From an uncultured Clostridia bacterium (GTDB lineage Bacteria > Bacillota > Clostridia > Oscillospirales > Acutalibacteraceae): a stretch of 64,000 bases of DNA. This document shows positions 26,397-34,740 of this stretch, in pieces (the first letter of the stretch is position 1; every line of letters begins with the position of its first letter). Both the position numbers and the translations under genes were made by a program. The notes below the pieces were generated by a model. It had not been told where the DNA came from, made no database searches, and was given only the letters and a program-made list of their open reading frames with translations. The DNA lies in the NCBI GenBank assembly GCA_947369085.1, contig CANBJR010000006.1, positions 19,837-83,836 of the forward strand, in the 5' to 3' direction.

Positions 26397-27809
26397 TTAT
26401 ACTAATTCTCCCTTGAGAATCCAGTTACGTGCTTTTGTTATTTTGACATTTATGAATGTACCGATTAAATCGACAGGTGCTTTAAGCTCGACAATTATAT
26501 TTCCGCTTGTTCTGCCTGTCAATTCACCGTTTTTGCCTGTTTCCCCTTCAATAAGAACCTTTTCTGTTTTTCCAACCATAGAAGAACAACGTTTTGCAGC
26601 AATTTCCTCCTGAACATCAAGCAGTTCTCTAAACCACTTTGACTTTTCTTCATAAGGTATAGGATCGTCCATTTTTTCAGCAGGCGTGCCGACTCTGGGT
26701 GAAAAGATAAATGTAAAAAGCGATGTAAATTCAACCTCTTTTATCAATGAAAGAGTTTCTTTAAAATCTTCATAAGTTTCTCCGGGAAAGCCGACGATTA
26801 TATCACTTGTAAGAGAAACATCTTCAATTTTTTCTTTAGCATAATTGACAATTTCAAGATATTTTTTTCTGTCATAATGCCTGTTCATCGCTTTTAAGAT
26901 TCTGTCAGAACCGCTTTGGAACGGTAAGTGAAGGTGCTTGCTTATGTGCGTTCCGTTTGCAATCGCATCTATAAGCTCCTTTGAACAATCTCTCGGATGA
27001 GAGGTCATAAACCTAAGCCAATAGTCACCGTCAATTGAATCAATCTCGTTTATCAGATTTGCAAAATTCACACCGTCAGGCAGGTTTTTGCCGTAGGAGT
27101 TTACATTCTGCCCAAGGAGTGTAATGTCTTTATAACCACTTTGAATCATTTCTCTTGCTTCGGAAACGATTGTGTTCTTGTCACGGCTACGTTCACGTCC
27201 TCTTACGTATGGAACAATACAGTAAGTACAGAAGTTATTGCATCCGTACATTATAGGCAGCCAACCTTTAAAACTGCCGTCACGTCTTACAGGAATACCC
27301 TCATACAGCTTGTTGTCATCGTTTCCGCGTTCAACAATACGTTTTCCATTCACAAGTGAATTATACACCAGTTCTGGGAAATGATGGAGTGAGTGAGTTC
27401 CGAATACAAGACCGACAAAAGGGAAGCTGTTGTATATTCTGTTAGCAATATGCTCCTGTTCCATCATACAACCACAGAGAGCAATCAGAATTTGCGGGTG
27501 TTTTCTTTTTAGATTCTTGAGAGCGCCTACGTTGCCAAAAACTCTGTCTTCTGCGTGTTCTCGAACTGCGCAGGTATTAAAAAGAATAAAGTCAGCTTCA
27601 TCGGGTGCGTCAACAAAATCAAATCCGGACTGGGCAAGCATACCCTTTATTTTTTCACTGTCGGCAACATTTTGCTGACAGCCGTATGTTCTTACAAAAG
27701 CAAGCGGTTTCTCGCCTCGTTTTCTAATTTCCATAATTTCAGCAATCAGTTTCATATACTCAGATTGCTTTTCAGACAGTTTATCAGCCGGATTTATGAT
27801 ATCAGCCAA
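26397..27809 (-). CDS. miaB: tRNA methylthiotransferase MiaB
   Basis: MiaB adds a methylthio group to i6A37 of tRNA. Three cysteines of the auxiliary iron-sulfur cluster are in RTYGCQQN, FNTCAVRE and ALCGCMMEQ. The radical SAM cluster is in GCNNFCTYCIVPYVRG, and a TRAM RNA-binding domain ends the protein (EKVLIEGETGKNGELTGRT). The frame is open further upstream, but I chose TTG 27809 (encoding MADIINPADK, 470 aa) because a perfect AAGGAGG lies 8-9 bp upstream. Downstream are ymcA, mutS and mutL. A consensus promoter precedes it. Confidence 0.96.
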   Translation of the reverse strand: MADIINPADKLSEKQSEYMKLIAEIMEIRKRGEKPLAFVRTYGCQQNVADSEKIKGMLAQSGFDFVDAPDEADFILFNTCAVREHAEDRVFGNVGALKNLKRKHPQILIALCGCMMEQEHIANRIYNSFPFVGLVFGTHSLHHFPELVYNSLVNGKRIVERGNDDNKLYEGIPVRRDGSFKGWLPIMYGCNNFCTYCIVPYVRGRERSRDKNTIVSEAREMIQSGYKDITLLGQNVNSYGKNLPDGVNFANLINEIDSIDGDYWLRFMTSHPRDCSKELIDAIANGTHISKHLHLPFQSGSDRILKAMNRHYDRKKYLEIVNYAKEKIEDVSLTSDIIVGFPGETYEDFKETLSLIKEVEFTSLFTFIFSPRVGTPAEKMDDPIPYEEKSKWFRELLDVQEEIAAKRCSSMVGKTEKVLIEGETGKNGELTGRTSGNIIVELKAPVDLIGTFINVKITKARNWILKGELV

Positions 27810-27845
27810 ATAAATGCCCTCCTTACCCATTGTATTAACTGTTTT

Positions 27846-27874
27846 AGTATACCACAAATTATATCGTTTTTCAA
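27846..27874 (-). promoter_or_regulatory. Sigma-A type promoter of the miaB-mutS-division run
   Basis: On the minus strand TTGAAA and TATACT are separated by 17 bp, with TSS expected about 25-30 bp upstream of the TTG start of miaB. This probably drives the long run towards mutS and mutL. Confidence 0.75.
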
Positions 27875-27961
27875 TATTTTTCACATGGATTTCAAATTAT
27901 TACGACTATTTCTAATACAGAAGTATAGATTTATATTATCACGCGTAACTAATTAAAATCT

Positions 27962-27989
27962 ATATAAAATTCATACAGAAATTTTATAT
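27962..27989 (-). terminator. Weak terminator-like hairpin after the Ig-repeat surface gene
   Basis: A perfect 10-bp AT-only inverted repeat, ATATAAAATT/AATTTTATAT with an 8-nt loop, lies 30 bp after the surface protein stop. It has no long T-run and low stability. A second loose repeat (TATAGATTT...AAATCTATA) flanks it towards miaB. Confidence 0.35.
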
Positions 27990-28017
27990 TTTTCAAAGCT
28001 GTCCCTTTAGTATTTCG

Positions 28018-30870
28018 TTATAATCCCCGATACATTGTAAGATTGCCTCCCTGAAACTCTGTACCCACAAATGCCCTGCCGTCATCGGTTGACAAAACAC
28101 TGCATACTTTGGTTGCCCCTGTATCTAAATTACCTAAAAAATCAGGCTGAGAAGGATTACTTAAAGACCAGACAGATATGCCCTTATCAAAATTATCCAT
28201 TATAAGATGATTTTTTGTAATTGCTATGCTTTGAGGAGAAGTTTCGCCGCCCGCGTTAACCGTTCTATACTCGTTTGGAATAGTATATATTTTTGTCTGC
28301 ACGTTGTTAATATTACTAACGTTCAGAACTGCAACTCCTGCTATGGTGTTCTCAAGGTCATTCGTTTTACCGTGTAAGGGCGCAACAGTACAGTAAATAT
28401 AGGGAAAATTACATACTAATCCCATGGTGTGATTTGTAGCTTGGTTAAGATTATTGTTTGATATCTGCCTGATATTGCAAGTGTAAACACAAACAGGAGC
28501 GTCAGGTGTTGATAAATCATAAATCTTCACCAAATCTCGATCGTAACCTGATATTGCAAGATAAACCGTTGTACCGTCAGTGTAAAAAGCAGGCTTTTGA
28601 AATTCTGTAACGCCCTCACCGCTTGCAGATTCTATACAAGACTGCGCTCTATTGTCATATTTATACAATAACGTTGGATTATCCGGTGTTGTCGAAATAT
28701 CATACAACAACCAACCTCCTATCTGTTGAGTGACGCATAAATACTTATCATTATACGTTGCCGCATTATGCGATTTGCCATAATACCTCGTACCATTTCC
28801 GTCACCCGGGTTGTAAGATTCTCGGGAATATGTAATTGTGTTTTTTAAAGTAAAATCATTCAAATTTATTATATCAAGATAGCCGCCAATATCTGTATCA
28901 CTGTCAAACGACGTGAATGTCCCTCCTTTTTGGTCACGATATGGCACATAGAGATATCCATTGCCGGCTGCCATACCTCTGGTGTAAACTTTGGCGTGTC
29001 CACCAACAGTTTTCACTAAAGTTGGTGCAGACTCATCACTAATATCAACTTTTGACACTGCTTGCTTAGCGTTACTGCAATGATACAAATATTTATCATC
29101 AACATACAACGCTCTTGTGCTGCCGGCGGTATTCATTGATAAAGGCTGAGTCAATGTTTTTAATAAGTCTTGAAACTCAGCATCTAAATTTCTTACTACA
29201 TTAACAATACATTGGTCAAAAAGACCTGATGATGTCTTAGCTGTAATTATTGCTGAACCGATTGATTTTCCTGTTATCTGACCACTGTTATCTACAGAAA
29301 CTATGTCGGAATCAGAGCTTGTAAAGAAAATGTTTTGCTGTTCACAGCCCAAAGGAGACAAGGTGTATGACAATTTACAGCTATCACCCACCTTTAGATC
29401 AGTTACTGAATTTGTGTTAAGGTCAAGAGAGGTAGCCTTTATTTTTACCTTAACATTACAACATGCAGTCTTACCATTATAAAGTTTAATTGTAACCGTT
29501 GCTTTTCCCTTACTTTTTGCAGATATAATAGCCTTGTTTCCACTACCCTTGGTAACTTCCGCAACGTTTAAATTTGAGCTGCTCCAATTGAGATTTGAAG
29601 CGTTTGCATAACTCCCACTATTGGTATATTCAGAAATTGTATAACTTTCACCACTGTATAATGTAAGGTTTGATGGATTAACATTAACACTGGTCGGAGC
29701 AGATTTTACTGTCACATTACAAGCAGCTGTCCTTCCGTTATAAAGTGTAATTGTGATTTTTGCCGTTCCTGTACTTTTTGCAGTTAAATTAGCCTTATTT
29801 CCAATGCCCTTTGCAACAGAAACGATATTTGAATCCGAACTGCTCCACTTTAGGAAAGAAGCATTTGCGTAGCTACCGCTGTTTGTAGTTTCAGATACAG
29901 TACAGGTTTCCCCCATACCAAGAGTAAAACTTGTAGGATTAATTTTTACACTTGAAGGTGCAGATTTGACTGTAACCTTACAGGTCGCTGTTTTTCCGTT
30001 GTAAAGAGTGATTTTTATTGTAGAAGTTCCTGATTTTTTGGCTGTCAGAGTAGCCTTGTTAGCACTGCCTTTGGTAAAAGTTACAACATTTGAATTTGAA
30101 TTACTCCACTCAAGATTTGAAGAATTCGCGTAACTCCCACTGTTGGTGCTTTCGCTGATTGTGTATTTTTCTCCTACACCCAAAATCAGATTTGACGGGT
30201 TAATGGTTACACTTGTAGGAGCAGGCTTTACCGTTATCTTACAGCTTGCTGTCTTTCCGTTGTAGAGTGTGATTTTAACTGTAGTTGTACCTGTTCCTTT
30301 TGCAGTAATGGTTGCTTTGTTGCTGACACCTTTTTTTACAGTAGCAACATTTGGATTTGAACTGCTCCATTTTAAGTTATCTGCGTTTGCATAGCTACCA
30401 TTGTTAGTACACTCACTAATCTGGAAATTCTCACCAACTCCCAAGGTTGCGCTGCTAGTATTCAAATTCACACTGTTTGGTGCGAACTTTACCGTTACTT
30501 TGCAGCTTGCAGTTTTGCCATTTTTTGTGGTTGCCTTTATTGTTGTTACTCCGGTGCTTTTTGCAGTTACCATGCCACTTTTAACCATTGCCACACTTGT
30601 ATTTGAACTGGACCACGTTACACTTGAGTTCTCATTTGAGGGAGTAGTCGTGCTTGTAAGCTTGTAGTTTTCTCCTATTCCAAGTATGATTGAGGTTTTA
30701 TCCAAAGATACTCCTGCAACAACAGTGCGAGTTGTAGCTGCGCTGTAATTTAGAGATGTTATTTCTATTGTCAAAACTACGCATATTATTACTGTAAACA
30801 ATGTTAGAAGCATAGTAGTTAATTGTATATACTGTTTATTTGTCTTTAATTTCTTAATTTCCGTTTTCAT
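28018..30870 (-). CDS. Large surface protein with six Ig-like (Big_2) repeats and a LVIVD-type beta-propeller
   Basis: A 950-aa extracytoplasmic protein. Residues 1-16 are basic and about 17-45 hydrophobic, forming a signal peptide or uncleaved anchor. Six bacterial Ig-like repeats follow at roughly 54-131, 132-217, 218-304, 305-391, 392-478 and 479-560; repeats 2-5 have an 87-residue period and share NSGSYAN...LYNGKTA-type segments. From about residue 575 to the end, repeated segments such as GYLDIINLND, LVKIYDLSTPDAPV and GISVWSLSNPSQPDFLG match LVIVD-repeat beta-propellers. There is no sortase motif or S-layer domain. Ligand unknown; adhesion or carbohydrate interaction is inference. It sits alone among core genes. 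Confidence 0.85.
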   Translation of the reverse strand: MKTEIKKLKTNKQYIQLTTMLLTLFTVIICVVLTIEITSLNYSAATTRTVVAGVSLDKTSIILGIGENYKLTSTTTPSNENSSVTWSSSNTSVAMVKSGMVTAKSTGVTTIKATTKNGKTASCKVTVKFAPNSVNLNTSSATLGVGENFQISECTNNGSYANADNLKWSSSNPNVATVKKGVSNKATITAKGTGTTTVKITLYNGKTASCKITVKPAPTSVTINPSNLILGVGEKYTISESTNSGSYANSSNLEWSNSNSNVVTFTKGSANKATLTAKKSGTSTIKITLYNGKTATCKVTVKSAPSSVKINPTSFTLGMGETCTVSETTNSGSYANASFLKWSSSDSNIVSVAKGIGNKANLTAKSTGTAKITITLYNGRTAACNVTVKSAPTSVNVNPSNLTLYSGESYTISEYTNSGSYANASNLNWSSSNLNVAEVTKGSGNKAIISAKSKGKATVTIKLYNGKTACCNVKVKIKATSLDLNTNSVTDLKVGDSCKLSYTLSPLGCEQQNIFFTSSDSDIVSVDNSGQITGKSIGSAIITAKTSSGLFDQCIVNVVRNLDAEFQDLLKTLTQPLSMNTAGSTRALYVDDKYLYHCSNAKQAVSKVDISDESAPTLVKTVGGHAKVYTRGMAAGNGYLYVPYRDQKGGTFTSFDSDTDIGGYLDIINLNDFTLKNTITYSRESYNPGDGNGTRYYGKSHNAATYNDKYLCVTQQIGGWLLYDISTTPDNPTLLYKYDNRAQSCIESASGEGVTEFQKPAFYTDGTTVYLAISGYDRDLVKIYDLSTPDAPVCVYTCNIRQISNNNLNQATNHTMGLVCNFPYIYCTVAPLHGKTNDLENTIAGVAVLNVSNINNVQTKIYTIPNEYRTVNAGGETSPQSIAITKNHLIMDNFDKGISVWSLSNPSQPDFLGNLDTGATKVCSVLSTDDGRAFVGTEFQGGNLTMYRGL
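29437..30477 (-). repeat. Four tandem 261-bp coding repeats in the Ig-like region
   Basis: The DNA encoding Ig-like repeats 2 to 5 is a tandem array with a unit of about 261 bp. Copies diverge at many positions but keep long shared blocks, for example around the SGSYAN and LYNGKTA codons. Such arrays can change copy number by recombination. Confidence 0.75.
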
Positions 30871-31007
30871 AAAATACCCTCAAAATAAAAAATAGTATAA
30901 TATTATTGAAATTTACATTACGTAGTATTATTTAATATTATATAACATTATAAATTTATCCACAATACGCAAATGTGATAAAAAATAAAATTTAATACGT
31001 TTATAAG
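30871..31007. other. AT-rich gap with one consensus DnaA box
   Basis: This 137-bp gap has no gene. A perfect TTATCCACA lies at 30956-30964 on the plus strand. Poorly defined TATACT/TATAAT-like elements upstream of the surface gene could be its promoter, but no clear -35 partner is visible. Confidence 0.4.
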
Positions 31008-31655
31008 TTAATATGTTCTGTAAAGATTTCCGTAAGATGACGGGATTTCTCCTACTATTACGGACTGTGCAATTTCAAAATCTGTTGTAAAGGTAATATT
31101 TCCCGAATAGTCAAGCGAGGTTGTCATAATTTTTGAAGTCAACATAAGTCTGATATGGTGCACTGTCTGGTTTATTCCCGCTTGTTCAAATGTGCTTACA
31201 ATTTCAGAAGAAAAACTGCCGGTTAAGTTAAAACTCAAGGTAATTGACGGACCCCAGTTTGAAAGCACAGTAACATTTGTAAAAGCGCCTATAGGAATAT
31301 CAATTTCATTGTCATAAACCTTAGCAATTTCTTCCTGAACCGATTTTGTAATTTCAGACTTTATTTTGTTAATTTTGATTGAATCGGTTTCAATTGACTG
31401 GACCTTACCATCTTCCGAATATTTTATTTTAGCTATATCATCATAGTTATAGCCAAGTTTTTCAAGCGTTGAATTTGCCGCGTCACAGACGGAATTTACA
31501 GACAGAATTTCTGCCTGTATTCTGATATATTCAGGTCTGAAATCAGAAAGATGTATTTCACAGAATACAACGAGAGATAAAATAATTAAAAAAATCGACA
31601 GCAAAATTCGCCTTAAAATTTTGAATTTTCTTTTACGATGTCTGTTGTAGAGCAA
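31008..31655 (-). CDS. yunB: Sporulation protein YunB
   Basis: YunB is a sporulation protein of unknown biochemical role, made in the mother cell in Bacillus. The 215-aa product has a basic start, a membrane segment near residues 14-34 (ILLSIFLIILSLVVFCEI) and an external domain with the family pattern (PIGAFTNVTVLSNWGPSI, QAGINQTVHHIRLMLTSKI, TDFEIAQSVIVGEIPSSY). The start must be TTG 31655: GAGGGG lies 7 bp upstream and no in-frame ATG occurs before the membrane segment. Unusually, that ribosome site is inside the 3' arm of a terminator hairpin for the upstream gene. Confidence 0.92.
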   Translation of the reverse strand: MLYNRHRKRKFKILRRILLSIFLIILSLVVFCEIHLSDFRPEYIRIQAEILSVNSVCDAANSTLEKLGYNYDDIAKIKYSEDGKVQSIETDSIKINKIKSEITKSVQEEIAKVYDNEIDIPIGAFTNVTVLSNWGPSITLSFNLTGSFSSEIVSTFEQAGINQTVHHIRLMLTSKIMTTSLDYSGNITFTTDFEIAQSVIVGEIPSSYGNLYRTY

Positions 31656-31690
31656 AAAAACACCCCTCGTACATTTTATACAAGAGGTGT
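31654..31690 (-). terminator. Strong intrinsic terminator overlapping the yunB start
   Basis: On the minus strand a 12-bp stem ACACCTCTTGTA/TACGAGGGGTGT (two G-U pairs, 7-nt loop) is followed by seven T. It ends the efp-CD1247 type transcript. The 3' arm contains GAGGGG, the ribosome site of yunB, and the last T and following G form its TTG start. Confidence 0.9.
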
Positions 31691-31705
31691 AAATTTGTGA
31701 ATTAA

Positions 31706-32173
31706 TTATTCAATGTCTTCGTCATCACAGCAGCCACAGGTGCATCCTTCTTCTGAACAACAGCCGTCCTCGTCGAATAAGTCTGAAAAATCAAACTCGA
31801 GAAGTTCGCCGCAATTCGGGCATTCAATTTCGCCCTCAAGAAGAACATCTTCGGAAACATTGAGTTTCTGTCCGCAAGCACCGCAGGTTACTTCATAAAA
31901 AGGATTGTCTTCATCCTCAAAATCGCAACAGTCGCAGTCATCATCTTCTTCATCGTCGTAAATGTCGGATTCAACATCTGCGAGATCCTGGTCGATTTCG
32001 TCAACCTGTGCGCTTAAATCATCGTAAAGGTCCTCCATATCGCTTACAGAATAAGCCATATCGTCAAGAAGCTCAACAATTGCGTTAATTACCTTTACCT
32101 CGGGCTTTGACTCGTCAAGGTTAAGACCTTCGGCAAGTCCTTTGATGTAAGAAATTTTTTCAGTTAAATTCAT
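31706..32173 (-). CDS. CD1247-type protein with acidic, cysteine-rich zinc ribbon
   Basis: A 155-aa protein with an N-terminal helical domain (residues 1-70, LTEKISYIKGLAEGLNLDES) typical of the CD1247 N-terminal family in Clostridia. After a run of Asp/Glu and a CDCC pair comes a clear zinc ribbon, VTCGACGQKLNVS...IECPNCGELLEF, near residues 92-125. The tail is again acidic and has CCSEEGCTCGCC. The many cysteines suggest zinc or another metal. Function is unknown. It lies 18 bp downstream of efp and is followed by a strong terminator. Confidence 0.85.
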   Translation of the reverse strand: MNLTEKISYIKGLAEGLNLDESKPEVKVINAIVELLDDMAYSVSDMEDLYDDLSAQVDEIDQDLADVESDIYDDEEDDDCDCCDFEDEDNPFYEVTCGACGQKLNVSEDVLLEGEIECPNCGELLEFDFSDLFDEDGCCSEEGCTCGCCDDEDIE

Positions 32174-32191
32174 AATAAACTCCTGCAGAGA

Positions 32192-32749
32192 TTAAGCTCT
32201 GCCCATATATTCGCCTGTTCTTGTGTCAATCTGAATAACCTCGCCCTCGTCAATAAAGAGAGGAACTTTGATTTCAGCACCAGTTTCAAGAGTAGCAGGC
32301 TTTGTAGCGTTTGTAGCAGTGTCACCTTTAAAGCCGGGGTCAGTCTTTGTAACCTGAAGCTCAACAAAGTTAGGCGGTTCTACACCGAAAACACTTCCTT
32401 TGTAAGAAAGAACCTTGCAAACCATATTCTCTTTAACGAACTTGAAGTTGTCGCCGAGAACGCTTTTGTTAATCGGGATCTGCTCCCAAGTTTCGGTATC
32501 CATAAAGTAGTAAAGGTCACCGTCGGAGTAGCTGTATTCCATATCCTTTCTGTCAATAAATGCAGTCGGATATTTATCGTTGGGGTTGAAAGTTTTTTCT
32601 ACAACCGCACCTGTAATAACATTTCTGATTTTTGTTCTAACGAACGCAGCACCTTTACCTGGCTTTACATGCTGGAACTCAATAATTGAAACAACCTGTC
32701 CGTCCATTTCAAATGTAACGCCGTTTCTGAAATCACCTGCTGATATCAT
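32192..32749 (-). CDS. efp: Elongation factor P
   Basis: EF-P relieves ribosomes stalled on proline stretches. All three barrel domains are present in 185 aa. The tip of domain I is [10 protein letters not shown] with Lys32 at the position modified in many bacteria. The C-terminal segment [12 protein letters not shown] is the usual ending. No modification genes such as poxA or ymfI are adjacent, and the form of modification cannot be told. The ATG has GGAGG 7 bp upstream, and a consensus promoter lies about 60 bp further. The M24 peptidase gene, a frequent efp neighbour, is just upstream. Confidence 0.98.
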   Translation of the reverse strand: MISAGDFRNGVTFEMDGQVVSIIEFQHVKPGKGAAFVRTKIRNVITGAVVEKTFNPNDKYPTAFIDRKDMEYSYSDGDLYYFMDTETWEQIPINKSVLGDNFKFVKENMVCKVLSYKGSVFGVEPPNFVELQVTKTDPGFKGDTATNATKPATLETGAEIKVPLFIDEGEVIQIDTRTGEYMGRA

Positions 32750-32812
32750 TAGTAATACCTCCTAAAATTATGATTATACGCCAAAAAGCATTGCCGTAAT
32801 ATAACAATTAAC

Positions 32813-32841
32813 ATTATACATAAAAAGCTGAAAAAATGCAA
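32813..32841 (-). promoter_or_regulatory. Sigma-A type promoter of efp
   Basis: On the minus strand TTGCAT and TATAAT are separated by 17 bp between the peptidase stop and efp. A second TATAAT lies at about 32773-32778 but has no convincing -35. Confidence 0.7.
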
Positions 32842-32846
32842 GTGTT

Positions 32847-33938
32847 TTATAGAATTATAAGCTCTTTTGGTAAAGAAACAAAATTTTTACAGCTATTTTC
32901 GGTCACACAAACCATATCTTCAATTCTTACTCCAAACTTTTCGGGCAAATAAATACCGGGTTCATCAGTAATAATCATACCGCTTTTAAGTTTTATATTG
33001 TTTTTTGGAGAAACATTAGGAGCTTCGTGTATGTCAAGGCCCACTCCGTGACCCGTTGAATGGCCGAAATATTTGCCGTAACCTGCATTTTCTATAATAT
33101 CTCTTGCGGTTTTATCAACTTCACCGCATAAAACACCGTTTTTGATTTTTTCAAGAGCCGCAAGTTGGGCTTTTAGTACAATGCCGTAAATTTCCTGCAT
33201 TTCATCTGTTGCAAATCCGACAGCGACTGTTCTCGTTGTGTCGCTGTGATAACCCTCATATGCTGCTCCGATGTCAAATGTAAAGAAATCTCCTGATTTT
33301 ACAATATCATCAGAAGGAACACCGTGTGGAAGTGAAGTTTTTTTGCCTGTTATTGTGATAAGATCAAATGAGATGTCCTCCGCCCCATTCATCTTCATTA
33401 AAAATTCAAGTCGAGCTGCAATTTCTTTTTCACTAACACCGACTGTAAGATAATTTAAAACTTCATAGTAAGATTTTTCAGTGATTTTCTGCGCCTTTTG
33501 TATTTTCTTTATCTCAGTTTCGTCTTTGATTATGCGAAGATTTGAAACAGCATTATCAAGAACAGATGAATTGTCACACTCAATTTTATTCTCATTAAAT
33601 AATGATTTAAAAGAATTAAAACGTGCTACTGTGATATCGGACACTTCAAAATATAGCTTGTCAATACTGTTTTCTTTAAGAACTTTCAACAAATCTGCAC
33701 CAAGACGGCTAAAACATATTACTTCGCAGCAGCTTGATTTTTTTCTTGCTGCTTCAATGTATCTGAAATCAACAAAAAGAAACACTTTTTCTGTTGTTAC
33801 AAGCATAACACCTTCACTGTTAAAAAAGCCGCAAAGATATCCTATATTCTTTTGATTAGTAATAAACAAAGCTTCATCACTGCTTTGTAATACTGATTTT
33901 AACGCAGTAATTCTTTTATAGAATAATTCATCATTCAT
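32847..33938 (-). CDS. M24 family Xaa-Pro aminopeptidase
   Basis: A pita-bread fold metallopeptidase that removes N-terminal residues preceding proline. The metal ligands are recognisable: Asp in FDIGAAYEG and in HSDTTRTVAVG, His in STGHGVGLDIHEAP, Glu in TDEPGIYLPEKFG and Glu in VRIEDMV. The N-terminal creatinase-like domain (residues 1-125) is present. Length is 363 aa, normal for PepP/PapA-type enzymes in Firmicutes. It overlaps aroQ by one base and precedes efp; aroQ-peptidase-efp is a common order. Confidence 0.96.
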   Translation of the reverse strand: MNDELFYKRITALKSVLQSSDEALFITNQKNIGYLCGFFNSEGVMLVTTEKVFLFVDFRYIEAARKKSSCCEVICFSRLGADLLKVLKENSIDKLYFEVSDITVARFNSFKSLFNENKIECDNSSVLDNAVSNLRIIKDETEIKKIQKAQKITEKSYYEVLNYLTVGVSEKEIAARLEFLMKMNGAEDISFDLITITGKKTSLPHGVPSDDIVKSGDFFTFDIGAAYEGYHSDTTRTVAVGFATDEMQEIYGIVLKAQLAALEKIKNGVLCGEVDKTARDIIENAGYGKYFGHSTGHGVGLDIHEAPNVSPKNNIKLKSGMIITDEPGIYLPEKFGVRIEDMVCVTENSCKNFVSLPKELIIL

Positions 33939-34369
33939 TACATCAAATCCTTAAGTGCATGTATTGCAAGAAAATAACTGTTTTTTCCGAATCCGGCAAT
34001 TTGTCCTGCACACACAGGAGCAATTACAGACTTATGTCTGAATTCTTCTCTTGCATGAATATTAGACATATGCACCTCTACGAACGGAATTTTTATACTT
34101 GCTATTGCGTCACGCAGTGCATAGCTGTAGTGAGTAAGTGCACCTGCGTTGATCACCACACCGTTATAGCATTCCCTTGCTAAATGAATTTTATCAATTA
34201 AATCGCCCTCATGGTTTGACTGGAAAACATCAGCGCTAAAACCATTCTTTTCGGCATATTCTTTAATCTGAATTTCAATACTTTCTGAGCTTTCGGTACC
34301 ATAAATTCCCTTTTCACGAACTCCGACCATATTAAGATTGGGACCTAATAAAACAAGAATTTTTTTCAT
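33938..34369 (-). CDS. aroQ: Type II 3-dehydroquinate dehydratase
   Basis: Catalyses the third step of the shikimate pathway. The family signature LGPNLNMVGVREKGIYG opens the protein with the catalytic Tyr at its end; VINAGALTHYSYALRDAI and EVHMSNIHAREEFRHKSVI supply the active-site Asn, His and Arg. At 143 aa it is a standard dodecamer-forming subunit. No other aromatic pathway genes are nearby. It follows the rpsU terminator and probably starts the aroQ-peptidase pair. Confidence 0.97.
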   Translation of the reverse strand: MKKILVLLGPNLNMVGVREKGIYGTESSESIEIQIKEYAEKNGFSADVFQSNHEGDLIDKIHLARECYNGVVINAGALTHYSYALRDAIASIKIPFVEVHMSNIHAREEFRHKSVIAPVCAGQIAGFGKNSYFLAIHALKDLM

Positions 34370-34396
34370 AGTTTCACCTTATTTAATAAAAAATGA

Positions 34397-34428
34397 CAAA
34401 AAGCGGACAGAATGCTCTGTCCGCTTTG
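34397..34428 (-). terminator. Intrinsic terminator of rpsU
   Basis: On the minus strand AGCGGACAG/CTGTCCGCT with a 6-nt loop is followed by TTTTTGTCATTTTTT. Confidence 0.9.
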
Positions 34429-34433
34429 TTTGG

Positions 34434-34610
34434 TTACCTGTATTTGCGTTTGCGAGCTGCTTCGGATTTCTTCTTACGCTTTACAGAGGGCTTTTCATAA
34501 GCTTCTCTCTTGCGAACCTCAGCAATAACGCCAGCTCTGGCACACTGCTTTTTGAATCTTCTTAATGCACTTTCGAGTGATTCATTTTCCTTGAGTCTAA
34601 TCTCTGCCAT
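34434..34610 (-). CDS. rpsU: 30S ribosomal protein S21
   Basis: S21 is a small, very basic protein of the 30S head-platform region. The 58-aa reading frame begins [20 protein letters not shown], continues [20 protein letters not shown] and ends in a Lys/Arg-rich tail ([15 protein letters not shown]). The ATG at 34610 has GGGAGG upstream. It is monocistronic, with a consensus promoter and a strong terminator. Confidence 0.98.
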   Translation of the reverse strand: MAEIRLKENESLESALRRFKKQCARAGVIAEVRKREAYEKPSVKRKKKSEAARKRKYR

Positions 34611-34668
34611 CTATCTTCCCTCCCATCTGCCATACAGCATGGGTACTTTGCATATAATTGCAAAACTA

Positions 34669-34697
34669 ATTATACATTATGTAACTAATAATGTCAA
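34669..34697 (-). promoter_or_regulatory. Sigma-A type promoter of rpsU
   Basis: On the minus strand TTGACA and TATAAT have the ideal 17-bp spacing. The roughly 50-nt leader that follows contains a small CCAT/ATGG hairpin just before the ribosome site. Confidence 0.85.
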
Positions 34698-34740
34698 TAG
34701 AAATGTAGAATTTTAGGAAAAATTAAATTAATAAGAACTT

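Noticed and set aside
29437..30477. Regular 261-bp repeats considered as a non-coding or CRISPR-like array
   Set aside because: The period is far too long for CRISPR, and the reading frame is kept through every copy with Ig-like protein features.
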